Below are positions 46,461 to 55,402 of a stretch of 64,000 nucleotides of DNA, one piece after another. The position numbers and the translations under genes are program-made. Under the pieces are notes generated by a model. That model saw only the letters and a list, made by a program, of their open reading frames with translations. It did no database searches and was not told where the DNA came from. This DNA comes from Alkalicoccus saliphilus (GTDB lineage: Bacteria; Bacillota; Bacilli; Bacillales; Salisediminibacteriaceae). The DNA lies in contig NZ_PZJJ01000018.1 in NCBI RefSeq assembly GCF_003044065.1, forward strand, positions 1-64,000. Reading direction: 5' to 3'. Every line of letters starts with the position of its first letter. Position 1 is the stretch's first letter.

Positions 46461-46526
46461 AAGGGTACTAAGGTCTTCTCATACTGCATCTTCAAAGACG
46501 TCCATAGTTTTCTTGCCTTCACCCTT
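46461..46526 (-). terminator. long hairpin in the rpoB leader, possible attenuator
   Basis: AAGGGT with GAAGG on the minus strand (46526-46516) pairs with CCTT and ACCCTT (46473-46461). The stem is followed by a T-rich run toward 46454. It lies between the presumed rpoB promoter and the rpoB start, where an attenuator could act. The loop is long, so confidence is limited. Confidence 0.4.
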
Positions 46527-46616
46527 TTTCTTTCACGTTCTCTATTAAAATCTGTTGACACGGCAGTGCTGTAATATGAAAGAGCATAATAACCCTATTT
46601 TCATATTCATACGCAT

Positions 46617-46645
46617 TAAATAACACTAACACAACAGGTTGTCAA
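46617..46645 (-). promoter_or_regulatory. probable rpoBC promoter
   Basis: On the minus strand TTGACA (46645-46640) is 17 bp from TATTTA (46622-46617). It lies directly after the rsmC stop, and the leader to rpoB would be about 320 bp. The rest of 46290-46647 holds the hairpin noted separately and an unsupported 67-codon frame. Confidence 0.5.
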
Positions 46646-46647
46646 CG

Positions 46648-47250
46648 TCAATGTTTTTTACCGCAGAAGATAAAATATCCTTTAGCCTTTGCTTTCGTCT
46701 CTACGGTAAAACCGATTTCTTCCAGTTTTTTCTTTGTTGAAGGCGCTCCCTGCTTTTTCTGAATGACAACTGTGAGCTCCCCTCCCGGTTTCAGCACTTT
46801 CCATGCCTGCTCGTACAGGCGGAAAACCGTCTCCTTACCTGCACGGATCGGTGGATTGGAGATCACCGCTGCGAATGATTCCTCTTTTTCTCCGGCGAGA
46901 AGATCCTGGTCATATATTTTTACGTTGCGGATTTTATTCATCTCCGCATTTTCCCGGCTCAGCTCCACCGCGCGTTCATTCACATCCACCATATGCACGG
47001 TCCGTTCCGGAAACAGATGGGCAGCGGTAAGCCCTATCGGCCCCCATCCGCATCCCGCGTCAATAAAAGGACCGGCCACTTCCGGTTCCTGAAGGTTTTC
47101 CACGAGCAGACGGGAACCAAAATCAACACCCCGCTTGGAAAACACCCCTTCGTCCACCGTATACACAAGTTCTACTCCACGGATTTCTTCTTCCATCCTC
47201 ACCCGCCGGCTCCCCGCAGACGGCTTTTTGGAATAATAATGATCGGACAT
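46648..47250 (-). CDS. 16S rRNA m2G methyltransferase-type protein (RsmC/YbxB family)
   Basis: This 200-residue SAM-dependent methyltransferase has the SAM-binding motif FIDAGCGWGPIGLTAAHLF near residue 62 and the N2-guanine motif VISNPPIRAGK near 130. Bacilli copies lie between rplL and rpoB and resemble the C-terminal half of E. coli RsmC. The rRNA target is inferred from that family. The ATG at 47250 follows GGGAGG by 7 bp. Confidence 0.88.
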   Translation of the reverse strand: MSDHYYSKKPSAGSRRVRMEEEIRGVELVYTVDEGVFSKRGVDFGSRLLVENLQEPEVAGPFIDAGCGWGPIGLTAAHLFPERTVHMVDVNERAVELSRENAEMNKIRNVKIYDQDLLAGEKEESFAAVISNPPIRAGKETVFRLYEQAWKVLKPGGELTVVIQKKQGAPSTKKKLEEIGFTVETKAKAKGYFIFCGKKH

Positions 47251-47483
47251 TCTTTTTCCTCCCATCCATATCTTTCATTGCGATGTTTCTGTTCGGTGAT
47301 ATCTTTTCGGATCTCCTGTGATTTATCATATGATTTTTCTGACTGTCTTCTGTTTTCTACATTCCTGGGCGAAAACACCCGCTTACTAAAAGACCTTTCT
47401 GTTCAGACAGACAGAACTGCGCACGTTATTACTATATAAAAGGCTGCTTATGGAAACGAAAACGGATATTCATTTTTATTTTC

Positions 47484-47722
47484 GGCTGCCTTGAAAGTAA
47501 AAAACGAACCTTTGCTTTCGTTACCATGGAGAGGCTTTCCAAGCAGGCCGGCCTTACTCGCTCTGGAGTTTCTCCATGTCCAGTACAGCTTACGGTAAAA
47601 AAAGACCAGGCATAAACACGCTTCGTTCCACCTCTTTGAATAAGAGGCATTCTTACTGGAAAAGGACCTTTTCATTCCTCATGGTGCAATGATTTTGTAT
47701 GAATGTCTCTGTTAAAGCTTTA
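47484..47722 (-). repeat. dispersed non-coding repeat, copy B
   Basis: On the plus strand this runs CGGCTGCCTTGAAAGTAAAA, CTTTGCTTTCGTTACCATGG, AGAGGCTTTCC, CCATGTCCAGTACAGCTTAC, TTACTGGAAAAGGAC and CTCATGGTGCAATGA, ending TCTCTGTTAAAGCTTT. It is the reverse of copy A block by block. It lacks the central hairpin segment, about 50 bp, found in copies A and C. The adjoining 47251-47483 part shows nothing further. Confidence 0.75.
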
Positions 47723-47761
47723 ACATAGCTTTACTTTTTAGACAGATATATGAAACGGATG

Positions 47762-47795
47762 AAAAAAGCCCGCTTTGGAATGATCCAAAGCGGGC
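47762..47795 (-). terminator. intrinsic terminator of rplJ-rplL
   Basis: GCCCGCTTTGGA (47768-47779) pairs perfectly with TCCAAAGCGGGC (47784-47795). The minus strand then reads TTTTTTC. It follows the rplL stop by about 20 bp. Confidence 0.95.
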
Positions 47796-47814
47796 TTCTT
47801 CTATAAAAGGTCGA

Positions 47815-48174
47815 TTACTTAACCTCGATTTTCGCTCCAGCTTCTTCAAGCTTAGCTTTAAGCTCGTCAGCATCTTCCTTAGAAACGCCTTCTTTAACTG
47901 GGGATGGCGCGCCATCAACAAGTGCTTTTGCTTCTTTAAGTCCAAGTCCAGTGATTTCACGAACAACTTTGATAACACCGATCTTGGAAGAACCAGCGTC
48001 AGTAAGAACTACGTCGAATTCAGACTGCTCTTCTTCTGCTTCTGCTCCGCCGCCTGCTACTGCTACCGGCGCTGCTGCTGTTACACCAAACTCTTCTTCG
48101 ATTGCCTTTACTAGGTCGTTAAGCTCTAGTACAGACATTTCTTTTACTGCATCAATAATCTCTTGATTTGTCAT
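47815..48174 (-). CDS. rplL: 50S ribosomal protein L7/L12
   Basis: This 119-residue stalk protein recruits translation GTPases. It has an N-terminal dimer helix, an alanine-rich acidic hinge ([19 protein letters not shown]) and the C-terminal domain with [20 protein letters not shown]. It follows rplJ by 55 bp. Confidence 0.97.
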   Translation of the reverse strand: MTNQEIIDAVKEMSVLELNDLVKAIEEEFGVTAAAPVAVAGGGAEAEEEQSEFDVVLTDAGSSKIGVIKVVREITGLGLKEAKALVDGAPSPVKEGVSKEDADELKAKLEEAGAKIEVK

Positions 48175-48229
48175 GATTGTGTTCCTCCTATTTATAATTA
48201 GTTTTTATGCCGCTGAACGGCTGGACGCA

Positions 48230-48733
48230 TTACGCGCTTTCTTCTTCTTCTTTCTTATCCGCAACGGCTTTCGTAGCGATTGCCAGTCCACGGACCGGAG
48301 CCTGAAGTACGTTGGCAAGCATGGAGAGAAGACCTTCGTAGGAAGGAAGTTCTGCAAGTGCTTTAACCTGTTCCAAAGTAGCTACTTCTCCGTCGATAAC
48401 GCCTGCTTTCAGCTCAAGAGCCTCGTGCTCTTTCGCGAAGTTGTTAAGAAGCTTCGCTGGAGCTACGACATCGTCGTATCCGAAAGCAATTGCCGTTGGT
48501 CCGACAAGCTGCTCGTCGATACCAGTCAGATCAGTTTCTGCTGTAGCACGGCGGACCATTGTGTTTTTATACACTTTAAAGTCGATACCTGCATCACGCA
48601 GCTGCTGACGAAGTTCTGTTACTTCTGCAACGTTAAGACCGCGGTAGTCGACGACGATTGCTGCTTTGCTGTCTTTCAGCTTGCCTGCAATCTCATCTAC
48701 AACCTGGCTTTTTTGATCGATTACTGTGCTCAT
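48230..48733 (-). CDS. rplJ: 50S ribosomal protein L10
   Basis: This 167-residue L10 anchors L7/L12 dimers on the ribosome. The N-terminal RNA-binding part has [19 protein letters not shown]. The L10-L12 complex usually represses its own mRNA through the leader just upstream. Confidence 0.97.
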   Translation of the reverse strand: MSTVIDQKSQVVDEIAGKLKDSKAAIVVDYRGLNVAEVTELRQQLRDAGIDFKVYKNTMVRRATAETDLTGIDEQLVGPTAIAFGYDDVVAPAKLLNNFAKEHEALELKAGVIDGEVATLEQVKALAELPSYEGLLSMLANVLQAPVRGLAIATKAVADKKEEEESA

Positions 48734-48935
48734 GTTGACACCTCCTATACGTTAAGTTGTTCATACCGGAAATTTGTTAAGGCCGAAAAAATACCTCTAC
48801 ATCCGCAGACGTAGAGGCAGGCTGATATATCTCCCGCCTTCCTTGGAAGGACGGGAAGCATTCCGCTCGAAACCTCGGCAGGAAATTAAGCCCGGAAGCA
48901 CCTGCTGTCTACGGTATGATCTATTTAATTAACAA
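48734..48935 (-). promoter_or_regulatory. L10 leader (autoregulatory mRNA leader of rplJ-rplL)
   Basis: The 200-nt leader contains a paired segment CCTCTACATC/GATGTAGAGG (about 48796-48825) followed on the minus strand by a T-rich run. Further upstream lies TTTCGAGCGGAATGCTTCCC, with a hairpin around CCGTCCTTCCAAGGAAGGCGG. The layout fits the known Bacilli L10 leader, in which L10-L12 binding causes premature termination. Confidence 0.7.
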
Positions 48936-48940
48936 CTAAC

Positions 48941-48970
48941 AGTATAACCTGCCCATCAGGGCGAAGTCAA
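48941..48970 (-). promoter_or_regulatory. rplJ-rplL promoter
   Basis: TTGACT (48970-48965) is separated by 18 bp from TATACT (48946-48941) on the minus strand. The -35 element directly adjoins the rplA stop codon. Confidence 0.7.
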
Positions 48971-49669
48971 CTACAGTTTAAATTCGTTTGTATTAACTTT
49001 CACACCAGGACCCATTGTTGCTGCTACTGCCACACCGCGGATGTAAGTTCCTTTTGCCGCTGCAGGCTTCACTTTAACAATTGTTTCCATCATTGTGCGG
49101 AAGTTTTCTTCCAGCTTGCTGTTGTCGAAAGAAGCTTTACCAATCGGCACGTGAAGGTTTCCGGTCTTATCAACACGGTACTCCACTTTACCAGCTTTAA
49201 TTTCTTCTACAGCTTTTGTTACATCAAATGTAACAGTGCCTGTTTTCGGGTTCGGCATAAGACCTTTTGGTCCAAGCACGCGTCCGAGCTTACCAACCTG
49301 AGCCATCATGTCCGGCGTAGCTACTACTACGTCGAAATCAAGCCAGCCCTGGCTGACGCGGTTGATGAGGTCTTCTTCCCCTACAACATCCGCTCCTGCT
49401 GCTTCAGCTTCTTTTGCTTTTTCACCTTTTGCGAAAACAATAACACTCTGGGTTTTACCAGTTCCGTGCGGAAGCACGACAGCGCCGCGGATCTGCTGAT
49501 CAGCTTTCTTTGGATCAACGCCGAGGCGTGCTGCAAGTTCTATAGTTTCATCAAAGTTGGCTTTAGCAGTCTGTTTAACAACATCTACTGCTTCGCTGAC
49601 TTCGTAAGCTTTTTCACGGTCGACAAGCTTCAGTGCATCTTCATACTTTTTGCTGTTCTTTTTAGCCAA
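48971..49669 (-). CDS. rplA: 50S ribosomal protein L1
   Basis: This 232-residue L1 forms the mobile stalk that guides E-site tRNA and is a translational repressor in many bacteria. [19 protein letters not shown] and [18 protein letters not shown] are standard blocks. Confidence 0.97.
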   Translation of the reverse strand: MAKKNSKKYEDALKLVDREKAYEVSEAVDVVKQTAKANFDETIELAARLGVDPKKADQQIRGAVVLPHGTGKTQSVIVFAKGEKAKEAEAAGADVVGEEDLINRVSQGWLDFDVVVATPDMMAQVGKLGRVLGPKGLMPNPKTGTVTFDVTKAVEEIKAGKVEYRVDKTGNLHVPIGKASFDNSKLEENFRTMMETIVKVKPAAAKGTYIRGVAVAATMGPGVKVNTNEFKL

Positions 49670-49694
49670 TGTTAGTTCCTCCCTATTGTGGTTT

Positions 49695-49780
49695 TAGCGG
49701 TTATACCTCCCACTAATAAAGGTTGCGAACCTGAATAAATCAGGCAGGGACAGCACCCTTTACTCGCAACCTTCCTGGCC
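49695..49780 (-). promoter_or_regulatory. branched hairpin between rplK and rplA
   Basis: On the minus strand AGGTTGCGAG and CGCAACCT (ends near 49775 and 49718) form an outer stem. Within it AGGGTGCTGTCCCT and CCTGATTTATTCAGG form inner stems, giving a three-way junction followed by TTTATTAG. It could be a terminator or an L1-binding site mimic. Confidence 0.5.
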
Positions 49781-49790
49781 TCAGGCCTCA

Positions 49791-50216
49791 TTAGTCTTCG
49801 ATGTTGATTCCCATGCTTCGGGCCGTACCTTCAACCATACGCATAGCTGCTTCTACATCAGCTGCGTTCAGGTCAGGCATTTTTGTTTCTGCGATCTCAC
49901 GTACCTGATCACGTTTAACCGTAGCAACTTTCTTGCTGTGCGGCTCACCGGAACCGGATTCGATTCCTGCAGCTTTCTTCAGAAGAACCGCTGCCGGCGG
50001 AGTTTTTGTGATAAAAGTGAATGAACGATCTTCAAAAACAGTGATTTCAACTGGAATAATAAGACCAGACTGCTCCTGCGTCTGAGCGTTGAATTCCTTA
50101 CAGAATCCCATGATATTTATCCCTGCCTGACCAAGCGCTGGCCCGACCGGTGGTGCTGGGTTAGCTTTACCAGCTGGAATTTGTAGTTTTACAACTTTAA
50201 TTACCTTCTTTGCCAC
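49791..50216 (-). CDS. rplK: 50S ribosomal protein L11
   Basis: This 141-residue L11 binds the GTPase centre of 23S rRNA with the stalk. The start is GTG ([20 protein letters not shown]), with GGAGG upstream. The open frame runs 40 codons further without family similarity. The proline-rich block [19 protein letters not shown] is intact. Confidence 0.95.
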   Translation of the reverse strand: MAKKVIKVVKLQIPAGKANPAPPVGPALGQAGINIMGFCKEFNAQTQEQSGLIIPVEITVFEDRSFTFITKTPPAAVLLKKAAGIESGSGEPHSKKVATVKRDQVREIAETKMPDLNAADVEAAMRMVEGTARSMGINIED

Positions 50217-50279
50217 GCGACACACCTCCTTAAGTCCGTGATGTGGTAAACCGAGCTTTATGCTCTCCCACTCATAAAA

Positions 50280-50320
50280 CCTGCTTTTCAGCAGGAAAAA
50301 CGTGAACAATTGTCCACGTT
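50280..50320 (-). terminator. tandem hairpins between nusG and rplK
   Basis: On the minus strand AACGTGGACA (50320-50311) pairs with TGTTCACGTT (50308-50299), with one G-U pair, and a T-run follows. A second hairpin, CCTGC/GCAGG (50295-50280), and TTTTA come next. They could attenuate transcription from nusG into rplK or form part of the L11 leader. Confidence 0.55.
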
Positions 50321-50385
50321 CCATAGCAACATTCAAATTCTATCACTTCCACACCTCGTTGACAAGGTGTTTTTTCATGATCGAA

Positions 50386-50919
50386 TTAGATTTTTTCCAC
50401 CTGGTTGAAGTCAAGCTCCACCGGTGTTTCCCGTCCGAACATATTCACGTGTACTTTCAGCTTCTGCTTCTCAGCAGAAATATCTTCAATTGTACCAGTG
50501 AAGTCGGCGAAAGGACCTTCTTTTACTTTGACGGGTTCCTTGATTTCAAAATCCACTTCCTGCTTAGGTGATGCTACACCCATCTGCTTCAGGATAGCTT
50601 CTGCTTCTTCCGGAAGAAGCGGCGTCGGCTTGGATCCTGCACCGGAGGATCCAACGAACCCTGTTACTCCCGGCGTGTTCCGCACAACATACCAGGAATC
50701 ATCTGTCATGACCATTTCTACGATGACATACCCGGGGAAGACTTTTTTAGTTACCTGCTTGCTCTTACCGTTTTTGATCTCTGTTTCTTCTTCGACCGGA
50801 ACAAGAACGCGGAAGATTTTATCCACCATGTCCATGGACTCCACCCGTTTTTCCAGGTTGGTCTTCACTTTGTTTTCATAGCCGGAATACGTGTGTACTA
50901 CATACCAGTTTTTATCCAT
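50386..50919 (-). CDS. nusG: transcription antitermination/pausing factor NusG
   Basis: This 177-residue protein has an NGN domain ([20 protein letters not shown]) and a C-terminal KOW domain ([20 protein letters not shown]). It binds RNA polymerase and modulates pausing. The family start is MDKNWYVV. The frame continues 15 codons upstream with a basic non-family lead. Confidence 0.96.
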   Translation of the reverse strand: MDKNWYVVHTYSGYENKVKTNLEKRVESMDMVDKIFRVLVPVEEETEIKNGKSKQVTKKVFPGYVIVEMVMTDDSWYVVRNTPGVTGFVGSSGAGSKPTPLLPEEAEAILKQMGVASPKQEVDFEIKEPVKVKEGPFADFTGTIEDISAEKQKLKVHVNMFGRETPVELDFNQVEKI

Positions 50920-50981
50920 ATAGTCAGGGCGACCCTGCCTTTCCCTCCTCTTACGGCGTTTCATAACTGACGCGCCGTGTT

Positions 50982-51176
50982 TTAATTAGCGATCAACTGC
51001 AGAAGCGACGAGATAATGAAGTCAGAGATTGCAAAGAAGATCGCAATGAACGTTACTGTGGCAACAACAACACCCGTGTACTTACGGAGTTCTCTGCCCG
51101 TCGGCCACGTTACCCGCTTCATTTCCGTCGTTACTTCCTTTAAAAACCTGACCGGTTTTTTTGCACCTTCAGCCAT
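50982..51176 (-). CDS. secE: protein translocase subunit SecE
   Basis: This 64-residue single-span protein clamps SecY in the membrane. [20 protein letters not shown] is the conserved amphipathic part, and the C-terminal helix follows. The ATG at 51176 follows GGAGGTGT. Its intact state matters because the spc-operon copy of its partner secY is degraded. Confidence 0.95.
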   Translation of the reverse strand: MAEGAKKPVRFLKEVTTEMKRVTWPTGRELRKYTGVVVATVTFIAIFFAISDFIISSLLQLIAN

Positions 51177-51196
51177 TCCATACACCTCCAGTCCGC

Positions 51197-51346
51197 TCAC
51201 TTTGTTTCCGCATGCATTGTATGGGCAGCACATTTTTTACAGTATTTTTTTATCTGAAGCCGCTCTTCCCGGCTGTTAGATGTTTTTGTAGTCCAGTAAT
51301 TGCGTGTCTGACAGCGTTGACAGGCGAGAGCCGTCTTATTTTTCAA
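51197..51346 (-). CDS. rpmG: 50S ribosomal protein L33, zinc-binding form
   Basis: The 49-codon gene starts with TTG after GGAGGTGGAGAG and encodes KNKTALACQRCQTRNYWT to YCKKCAAHTMHAETK. Two Cys-X2-Cys pairs show the zinc-containing form. It lies directly before secE, as in other Bacilli. Confidence 0.92.
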   Translation of the reverse strand: MKNKTALACQRCQTRNYWTTKTSNSREERLQIKKYCKKCAAHTMHAETK

Positions 51347-51477
51347 ACTCTCCACCTCCTTACGCGTACGTATACATACTAACTGAACTTATCACACGCC
51401 GGGCTCCGGTGTCAATGTCATCCGGCAATCATACCGCCGGGGCATCATCTTCATCCCTTTCTTTACAGGTGCCTACA

Positions 51478-51525
51478 AAAAAGCACTCCCAGCTTTACAG
51501 ATCCGCCGGAAGCGCTGGTGCTTTA
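51478..51525 (-). terminator. terminator after sigH
   Basis: On the minus strand AAAGCACCAGC pairs, with a bulge, with GCTGGGAGTGCTTT and runs into TTTTTTG. It begins at the sigH stop. Confidence 0.6.
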
Positions 51526-52185
51526 TGGTATTTTTACTTCTTTCAGCTCCACATAGCGTTCCAGCTTTCGTTTTACCCGCTGCAGCGCGTTATCGATTGA
51601 TTTTACGTGCCTTTTTAAATCTTCCGACATTTCCTGGTAGGAACGCCCTTCCAGATACTGCATCAGGACTTCGCGTTCCAGTTCGCTGAGCAGCTCTCCC
51701 ATTTTCATTTCAATGTCGTGAAATTCCTCCTGATTAATCAGAAGCTGCTCCGGGTCCGTCACTCCATGTCCTGTAAGTACATCCAGCAGTGTGCGGTCCG
51801 ATTCTTCATCATAGATCGGCTTATCGAGGGAAATATACGAATTCAGCGGAATGTGCTTCTGCCGGGTTGCTGTTTTAATGGCGGTAATAATCTGGCGGGT
51901 AATACACAGCTCCGCAAAGGCACGAAAAGAGGAAAGCTTATCCCCCTGGAAATCTCTGATCGCTTTATAGAGACCGATCATTCCTTCCTGCACAATGTCT
52001 TCGTGATCCCCTCCTATTAAGAAATACGCCCTGGACTTCGCACGCACAAAGTTCCGGTACTTCGTAATTAAATACTCCAAAGCCCCGGTGTCCCCTTCAC
52101 GTACATAGCTGACGAGTGTTTCATCGCTTACGGCACGATATTTTTCCTGCATACCCTTCTCCATGAAGTTCACAGCCACCGCCAT
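51523..52185 (-). CDS. sigH: RNA polymerase sigma-H factor
   Basis: This 220-residue SigH directs early-sporulation and competence transcription in Bacilli. Region 2 has YLITKYRNFVRAKSRAYFLI and GMIGLYKAIRDF. Region 4 has GRSYQEMSEDLKRHVKSIDN. The first few residues differ from other SigH, and M8 or M12 are also possible starts. Confidence 0.94.
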   Translation of the reverse strand: MAVAVNFMEKGMQEKYRAVSDETLVSYVREGDTGALEYLITKYRNFVRAKSRAYFLIGGDHEDIVQEGMIGLYKAIRDFQGDKLSSFRAFAELCITRQIITAIKTATRQKHIPLNSYISLDKPIYDEESDRTLLDVLTGHGVTDPEQLLINQEEFHDIEMKMGELLSELEREVLMQYLEGRSYQEMSEDLKRHVKSIDNALQRVKRKLERYVELKEVKIP

Positions 52186-52307
52186 CCCTCCGACCTGTTT
52201 TTTCCGCAGCCGCCGGAAAAAACGTACTCTAGTCTGCCAGGGCCCAATCTTGCAGGACGCCTGATAGTATCATCAGTATACTTGATAAAAAAGGAAATCG
52301 CAACCAG

Positions 52308-52820
52308 TTAACGCTTTCCCCGGCGCCATTTTTCAAAAAGTTCTGCCATTTCTTTATCGATAGGAAGTTTCGTCCGTGCTTTCATCGTTTTTGTTTTTTC
52401 CACATCGACCCGTATTCCCTGTTCTATCTGCTCCATCTCTGTCCGCAGTTCCCGCGCTGATTTCCGGTAGGCCCCGCTTGCGAAAATGACTCTCTGTTCC
52501 ATAAAATCAGAGGTTGCTACGTAAATCTGGCGGTCCACCCGCTTCGTTTCGTTAACGAGTTTTTCTATGCATTCATCGGCAGTTTCTTTTTCCTTCGTAT
52601 ATATAATACCGAGTTCGTACTGGCGGTATTTTTTCCCAAGCCCGGGAACCATATGGGCATCGAAAACAAGCGTAACTTCGACACCTGTGTAAGCCTGATA
52701 TTCCGCCATTTTTTCGATGAGCATATCCCGCGCTCCCTCCAGGTCTTTTTCCTGGAGGGCCTTCAGCTCCGGCCAGTCGCCTATAATATTATAGCCGTCT
52801 ACAAAAAGCAGACGTTTCAT
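52308..52820 (-). CDS. rae1: ribosome-associated endoribonuclease Rae1 (YacP), NYN domain
   Basis: This 170-residue PIN-like NYN-domain protein has FVDGYNIIGDW at residue 5, VTLVFDAHMVPG near 49 and IYVATSDFMEQRV near 98, holding the acidic active-site residues. The Bacillus homologue cuts mRNA in the ribosomal A site. It overlaps rlmB by 4 bp. Confidence 0.92.
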   Translation of the reverse strand: MKRLLFVDGYNIIGDWPELKALQEKDLEGARDMLIEKMAEYQAYTGVEVTLVFDAHMVPGLGKKYRQYELGIIYTKEKETADECIEKLVNETKRVDRQIYVATSDFMEQRVIFASGAYRKSARELRTEMEQIEQGIRVDVEKTKTMKARTKLPIDKEMAELFEKWRRGKR

Positions 52821-53575
52821 CGTCCACCCTCTGAAAGCGGAGAGCGGCGGCGGTACACTTCATACATTAAAAGAGATGCGGCAACGGAAGCATTCAGGGA
52901 AGTTACTTTTCCGAGCAGAGGGATCTGTACGAGGAAGTCACACTTTTCGCGTACGAGACGGCTCATTCCCTTTCCTTCGCTGCCTATGACGATTCCTGTC
53001 GGCATATCAAAGTCCACTTCCCGGTAATCCTGGCTTCCTTTGGCATCAGTTCCGACAAACCAGAGTCCCCGGTCCTTCAGCTCATCCATCGTCTTAGCAA
53101 TGTTTGTCACCCGCGCAACCGGCACGTATTCTATCGCTCCTGCAGATGCTTTTGCAACAGTAGCCGTCAGGCTGACAGATCGTCTTTTCGGGATAATCAC
53201 GCCGTGCGCCCCCGAAGCATCCGCTGTACGGAGAATGCTTCCCAGATTGTGCGGGTCTTCCAGTTCATCGAGAATCAGAATAAACGGCAGCTCCCCTCTC
53301 GCTTCTGCACGATCGAAAAGCTCATCCACCTCTGCATATTCAAACGCCGCGATATAGGCGAGGACCCCCTGGTGGTGTGCACCTGCTATTTGGTCGAGTT
53401 TTTTCTTCGGAACATTCTGCACCTGTACTTTTTTATCACGGCACAGCTTCATTACCTGCTGCACCTGCCCCTTCGTTGTTCCTTCGGCTATGAGCACTTT
53501 ATGAACTGTCCGTTCTCCTTTCAGTGCTTCTATCACCGGATTTTTCCCTGCTACATAATCTTCTGATTCAGCCAC
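52817..53575 (-). CDS. rlmB: 23S rRNA (guanosine-2'-O-)-methyltransferase RlmB, SpoU family
   Basis: This 252-residue enzyme has an N-terminal substrate-binding domain (EDYVAGKNPVIEALKGERT) and a SPOUT domain. SPOUT motifs are DPHNLGSILRTADASG near 110, IVIGSEGKGMS near 195 and SLNASVAASLLMYE near 225. The GTG at 53575 is the start, with AGGAGG 6 bp before it. The longer ATG frame lacks similarity. Confidence 0.94.
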   Translation of the reverse strand: MAESEDYVAGKNPVIEALKGERTVHKVLIAEGTTKGQVQQVMKLCRDKKVQVQNVPKKKLDQIAGAHHQGVLAYIAAFEYAEVDELFDRAEARGELPFILILDELEDPHNLGSILRTADASGAHGVIIPKRRSVSLTATVAKASAGAIEYVPVARVTNIAKTMDELKDRGLWFVGTDAKGSQDYREVDFDMPTGIVIGSEGKGMSRLVREKCDFLVQIPLLGKVTSLNASVAASLLMYEVYRRRSPLSEGGR

Positions 53576-53990
53576 GGGATACCTCCTTTTCTTCGACCAC
53601 GTCGAATGCTTTTTGTACGATTTCATCCAGACGTCCCTGCTGGCCGGTAAGATACAGCAGACCTATCAGCGCTTCAAAAGCTGTACTGTTCTGGTAGGTT
53701 GCCCGGTCCGTGTTTTTAGGAATGGTACCGGACTTCGCATTTCTTCCCCGCCGGACGACAGAAAGTTCTTCGTCTGACAGTACGCCGTCTTCCTGGAACT
53801 TCTTTAAAATTTTGGACTGGGCTTTCGCCGATACGTAACGCTTTGCCTCCCGGTGCAGTTTATGAGGACGCACCCCGCCGCGGGCGATCAGACGGAAACG
53901 CACGTACATTTCAAAAACTCCGTCCCCCATGTAAGCGAGGGTCAGTCCGCTCAGCTGTTCCGGCTCCTGAACGTTTTCATTCAGCTTCAT
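53568..53990 (-). CDS. mrnC: Mini-ribonuclease III
   Basis: This 140-residue RNase III-like domain lacks a double-strand RNA-binding domain. Bacillus MrnC matures 23S rRNA ends. [20 protein letters not shown] and [17 protein letters not shown] are typical. It overlaps cysS by 14 bp and rlmB by 8 bp. Confidence 0.94.
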   Translation of the reverse strand: MKLNENVQEPEQLSGLTLAYMGDGVFEMYVRFRLIARGGVRPHKLHREAKRYVSAKAQSKILKKFQEDGVLSDEELSVVRRGRNAKSGTIPKNTDRATYQNSTAFEALIGLLYLTGQQGRLDEIVQKAFDVVEEKEVSRG

Positions 53991-55395
53991 CGGCTTCCCC
54001 CCGCTTCCAGCGCGTACCCTGCGGAGTGTCTTCCAATAGAATATTCCGGCGCTTTAATTCATCCCGGATATCATCAGCTCTTTGAAATTCCCTGTTTTTT
54101 CTGGCCTGAATCCGTTCTTCAATCAGGTTCTCTACTTCTTCATCGAGAATTTCCTCGTCGATTTTAAGCGTCATGCCGAGAACGAAGGCCATATCTTCAA
54201 ACTGCTTCACGAAAGCTTCAAGCACGTCTTCTCTCGTATGGTTTTCGTTTAAATAAATATTCGCCTGCCGTACGAGATCAAACATCGCAGCTACCGCGTT
54301 GGCGCTGTTGAAATCATCATCCATGCTTGCGGTAAAACGTTCCTCGTGCTCTTTAATAATTTTCATCCATTTGTCTTTTTCCAGACCGAGATCAGCAGTT
54401 TCTTTTCTGCGTTCGTGCAGGTTCTTATATGTTGTTTTAATGCGCTCCAGGCTGCTTTTGGCACTGGCCAGCTGCTCATCGCTGAAGTTGATCGGGCTGC
54501 GGTAGTGGGCATTCACAATAAAAAACCGGACTACTTCCGGATCAAACTGCCGGATAATATCATGGACGAGAATGAAATTCCCAAGTGATTTCGACATTTT
54601 TTCATTGTCAATATTAATATAGCCGTTATGGATCCAGTAGTTGGCCATCTGCTTTTCGTTTAATGCTTCCGACTGGGCAATTTCGTTTTCATGATGCGGA
54701 AACGACAAATCCTGACCGCCGGCGTGAATGTCGATAGTGTCCCCAAGGTATTTCTTTACCATTGCCGAGCATTCGATGTGCCATCCAGGGCGGCCCTTGC
54801 CCCAGGGGCTGTCCCAGGAAATTTCGCCTTCTTTCGCTGCTTTCCAAAGTACAAAATCAAGCGGATCTTCTTTTTTATCTCCTATATCCACACGGGCTCC
54901 TGCCTGCAGGTCGTCGACCGACTGGTGGGACAGTTTGCCGTAGCCTTCAAAGCGTCTAGTCCGGAAGTATACATCTCCCTGGGATTCGTACGCATAGTCC
55001 TTCTCTATCAGCCGGGAAATAAAATCGATAATTTCCGTCATCGTATCCGTTACGCGGGGATGAAGATCAGCCTGCTGGACGCCGAGAGCTCCGGTATCAT
55101 TGTGATAGGCTTCGATAAACCGTTCCGCAACAGCCATCACGTCTTCCCCCATCTCTTCCGCGGCTTTAATGATTTTGTCATCGACGTCTGTAAAGTTGGA
55201 AATATACGTAACGTCGTATCCACGGTATTCCAAATACCGCCTGACCATGTCAAATACAACTGCCGGACGGGCATTGCCGATATGAATATAATTGTAGACA
55301 GTCGGACCGCAGACGTACATTTTTACCCTGCCCTCTTCCATGGGCTTAAACGTTTCCTTCTGTCTTGTAAGTGTATTGTAAAGCTGAATAGTCAT
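53977..55395 (-). CDS. cysS: cysteinyl-tRNA synthetase
   Basis: This 472-residue class I synthetase has [12 protein letters not shown] near residue 35, KMSKSLGN near 265 and zinc ligands around CGPTVYNY and GWHIECSAM. The start [12 protein letters not shown] is chosen because the longer frame overlaps cysE and has no homology. It is cotranscribed with cysE under the T-box. Confidence 0.96.
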   Translation of the reverse strand: MTIQLYNTLTRQKETFKPMEEGRVKMYVCGPTVYNYIHIGNARPAVVFDMVRRYLEYRGYDVTYISNFTDVDDKIIKAAEEMGEDVMAVAERFIEAYHNDTGALGVQQADLHPRVTDTMTEIIDFISRLIEKDYAYESQGDVYFRTRRFEGYGKLSHQSVDDLQAGARVDIGDKKEDPLDFVLWKAAKEGEISWDSPWGKGRPGWHIECSAMVKKYLGDTIDIHAGGQDLSFPHHENEIAQSEALNEKQMANYWIHNGYINIDNEKMSKSLGNFILVHDIIRQFDPEVVRFFIVNAHYRSPINFSDEQLASAKSSLERIKTTYKNLHERRKETADLGLEKDKWMKIIKEHEERFTASMDDDFNSANAVAAMFDLVRQANIYLNENHTREDVLEAFVKQFEDMAFVLGMTLKIDEEILDEEVENLIEERIQARKNREFQRADDIRDELKRRNILLEDTPQGTRWKRGEADEAE

Positions 55396-55402
55396 ACCTG
55401 AG

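Noticed and set aside
46358-46561. 67-codon gene ahead of rpoB
   Set aside because: It was not called as a gene because its second half is not protein-like and it overlaps a hairpin. It is kept only as a possible leader frame in the findings.
54691-55401. 236-codon plus-strand open frame opposite cysS
   Set aside because: It is antisense to catalytic blocks of cysS and lacks a ribosome site.
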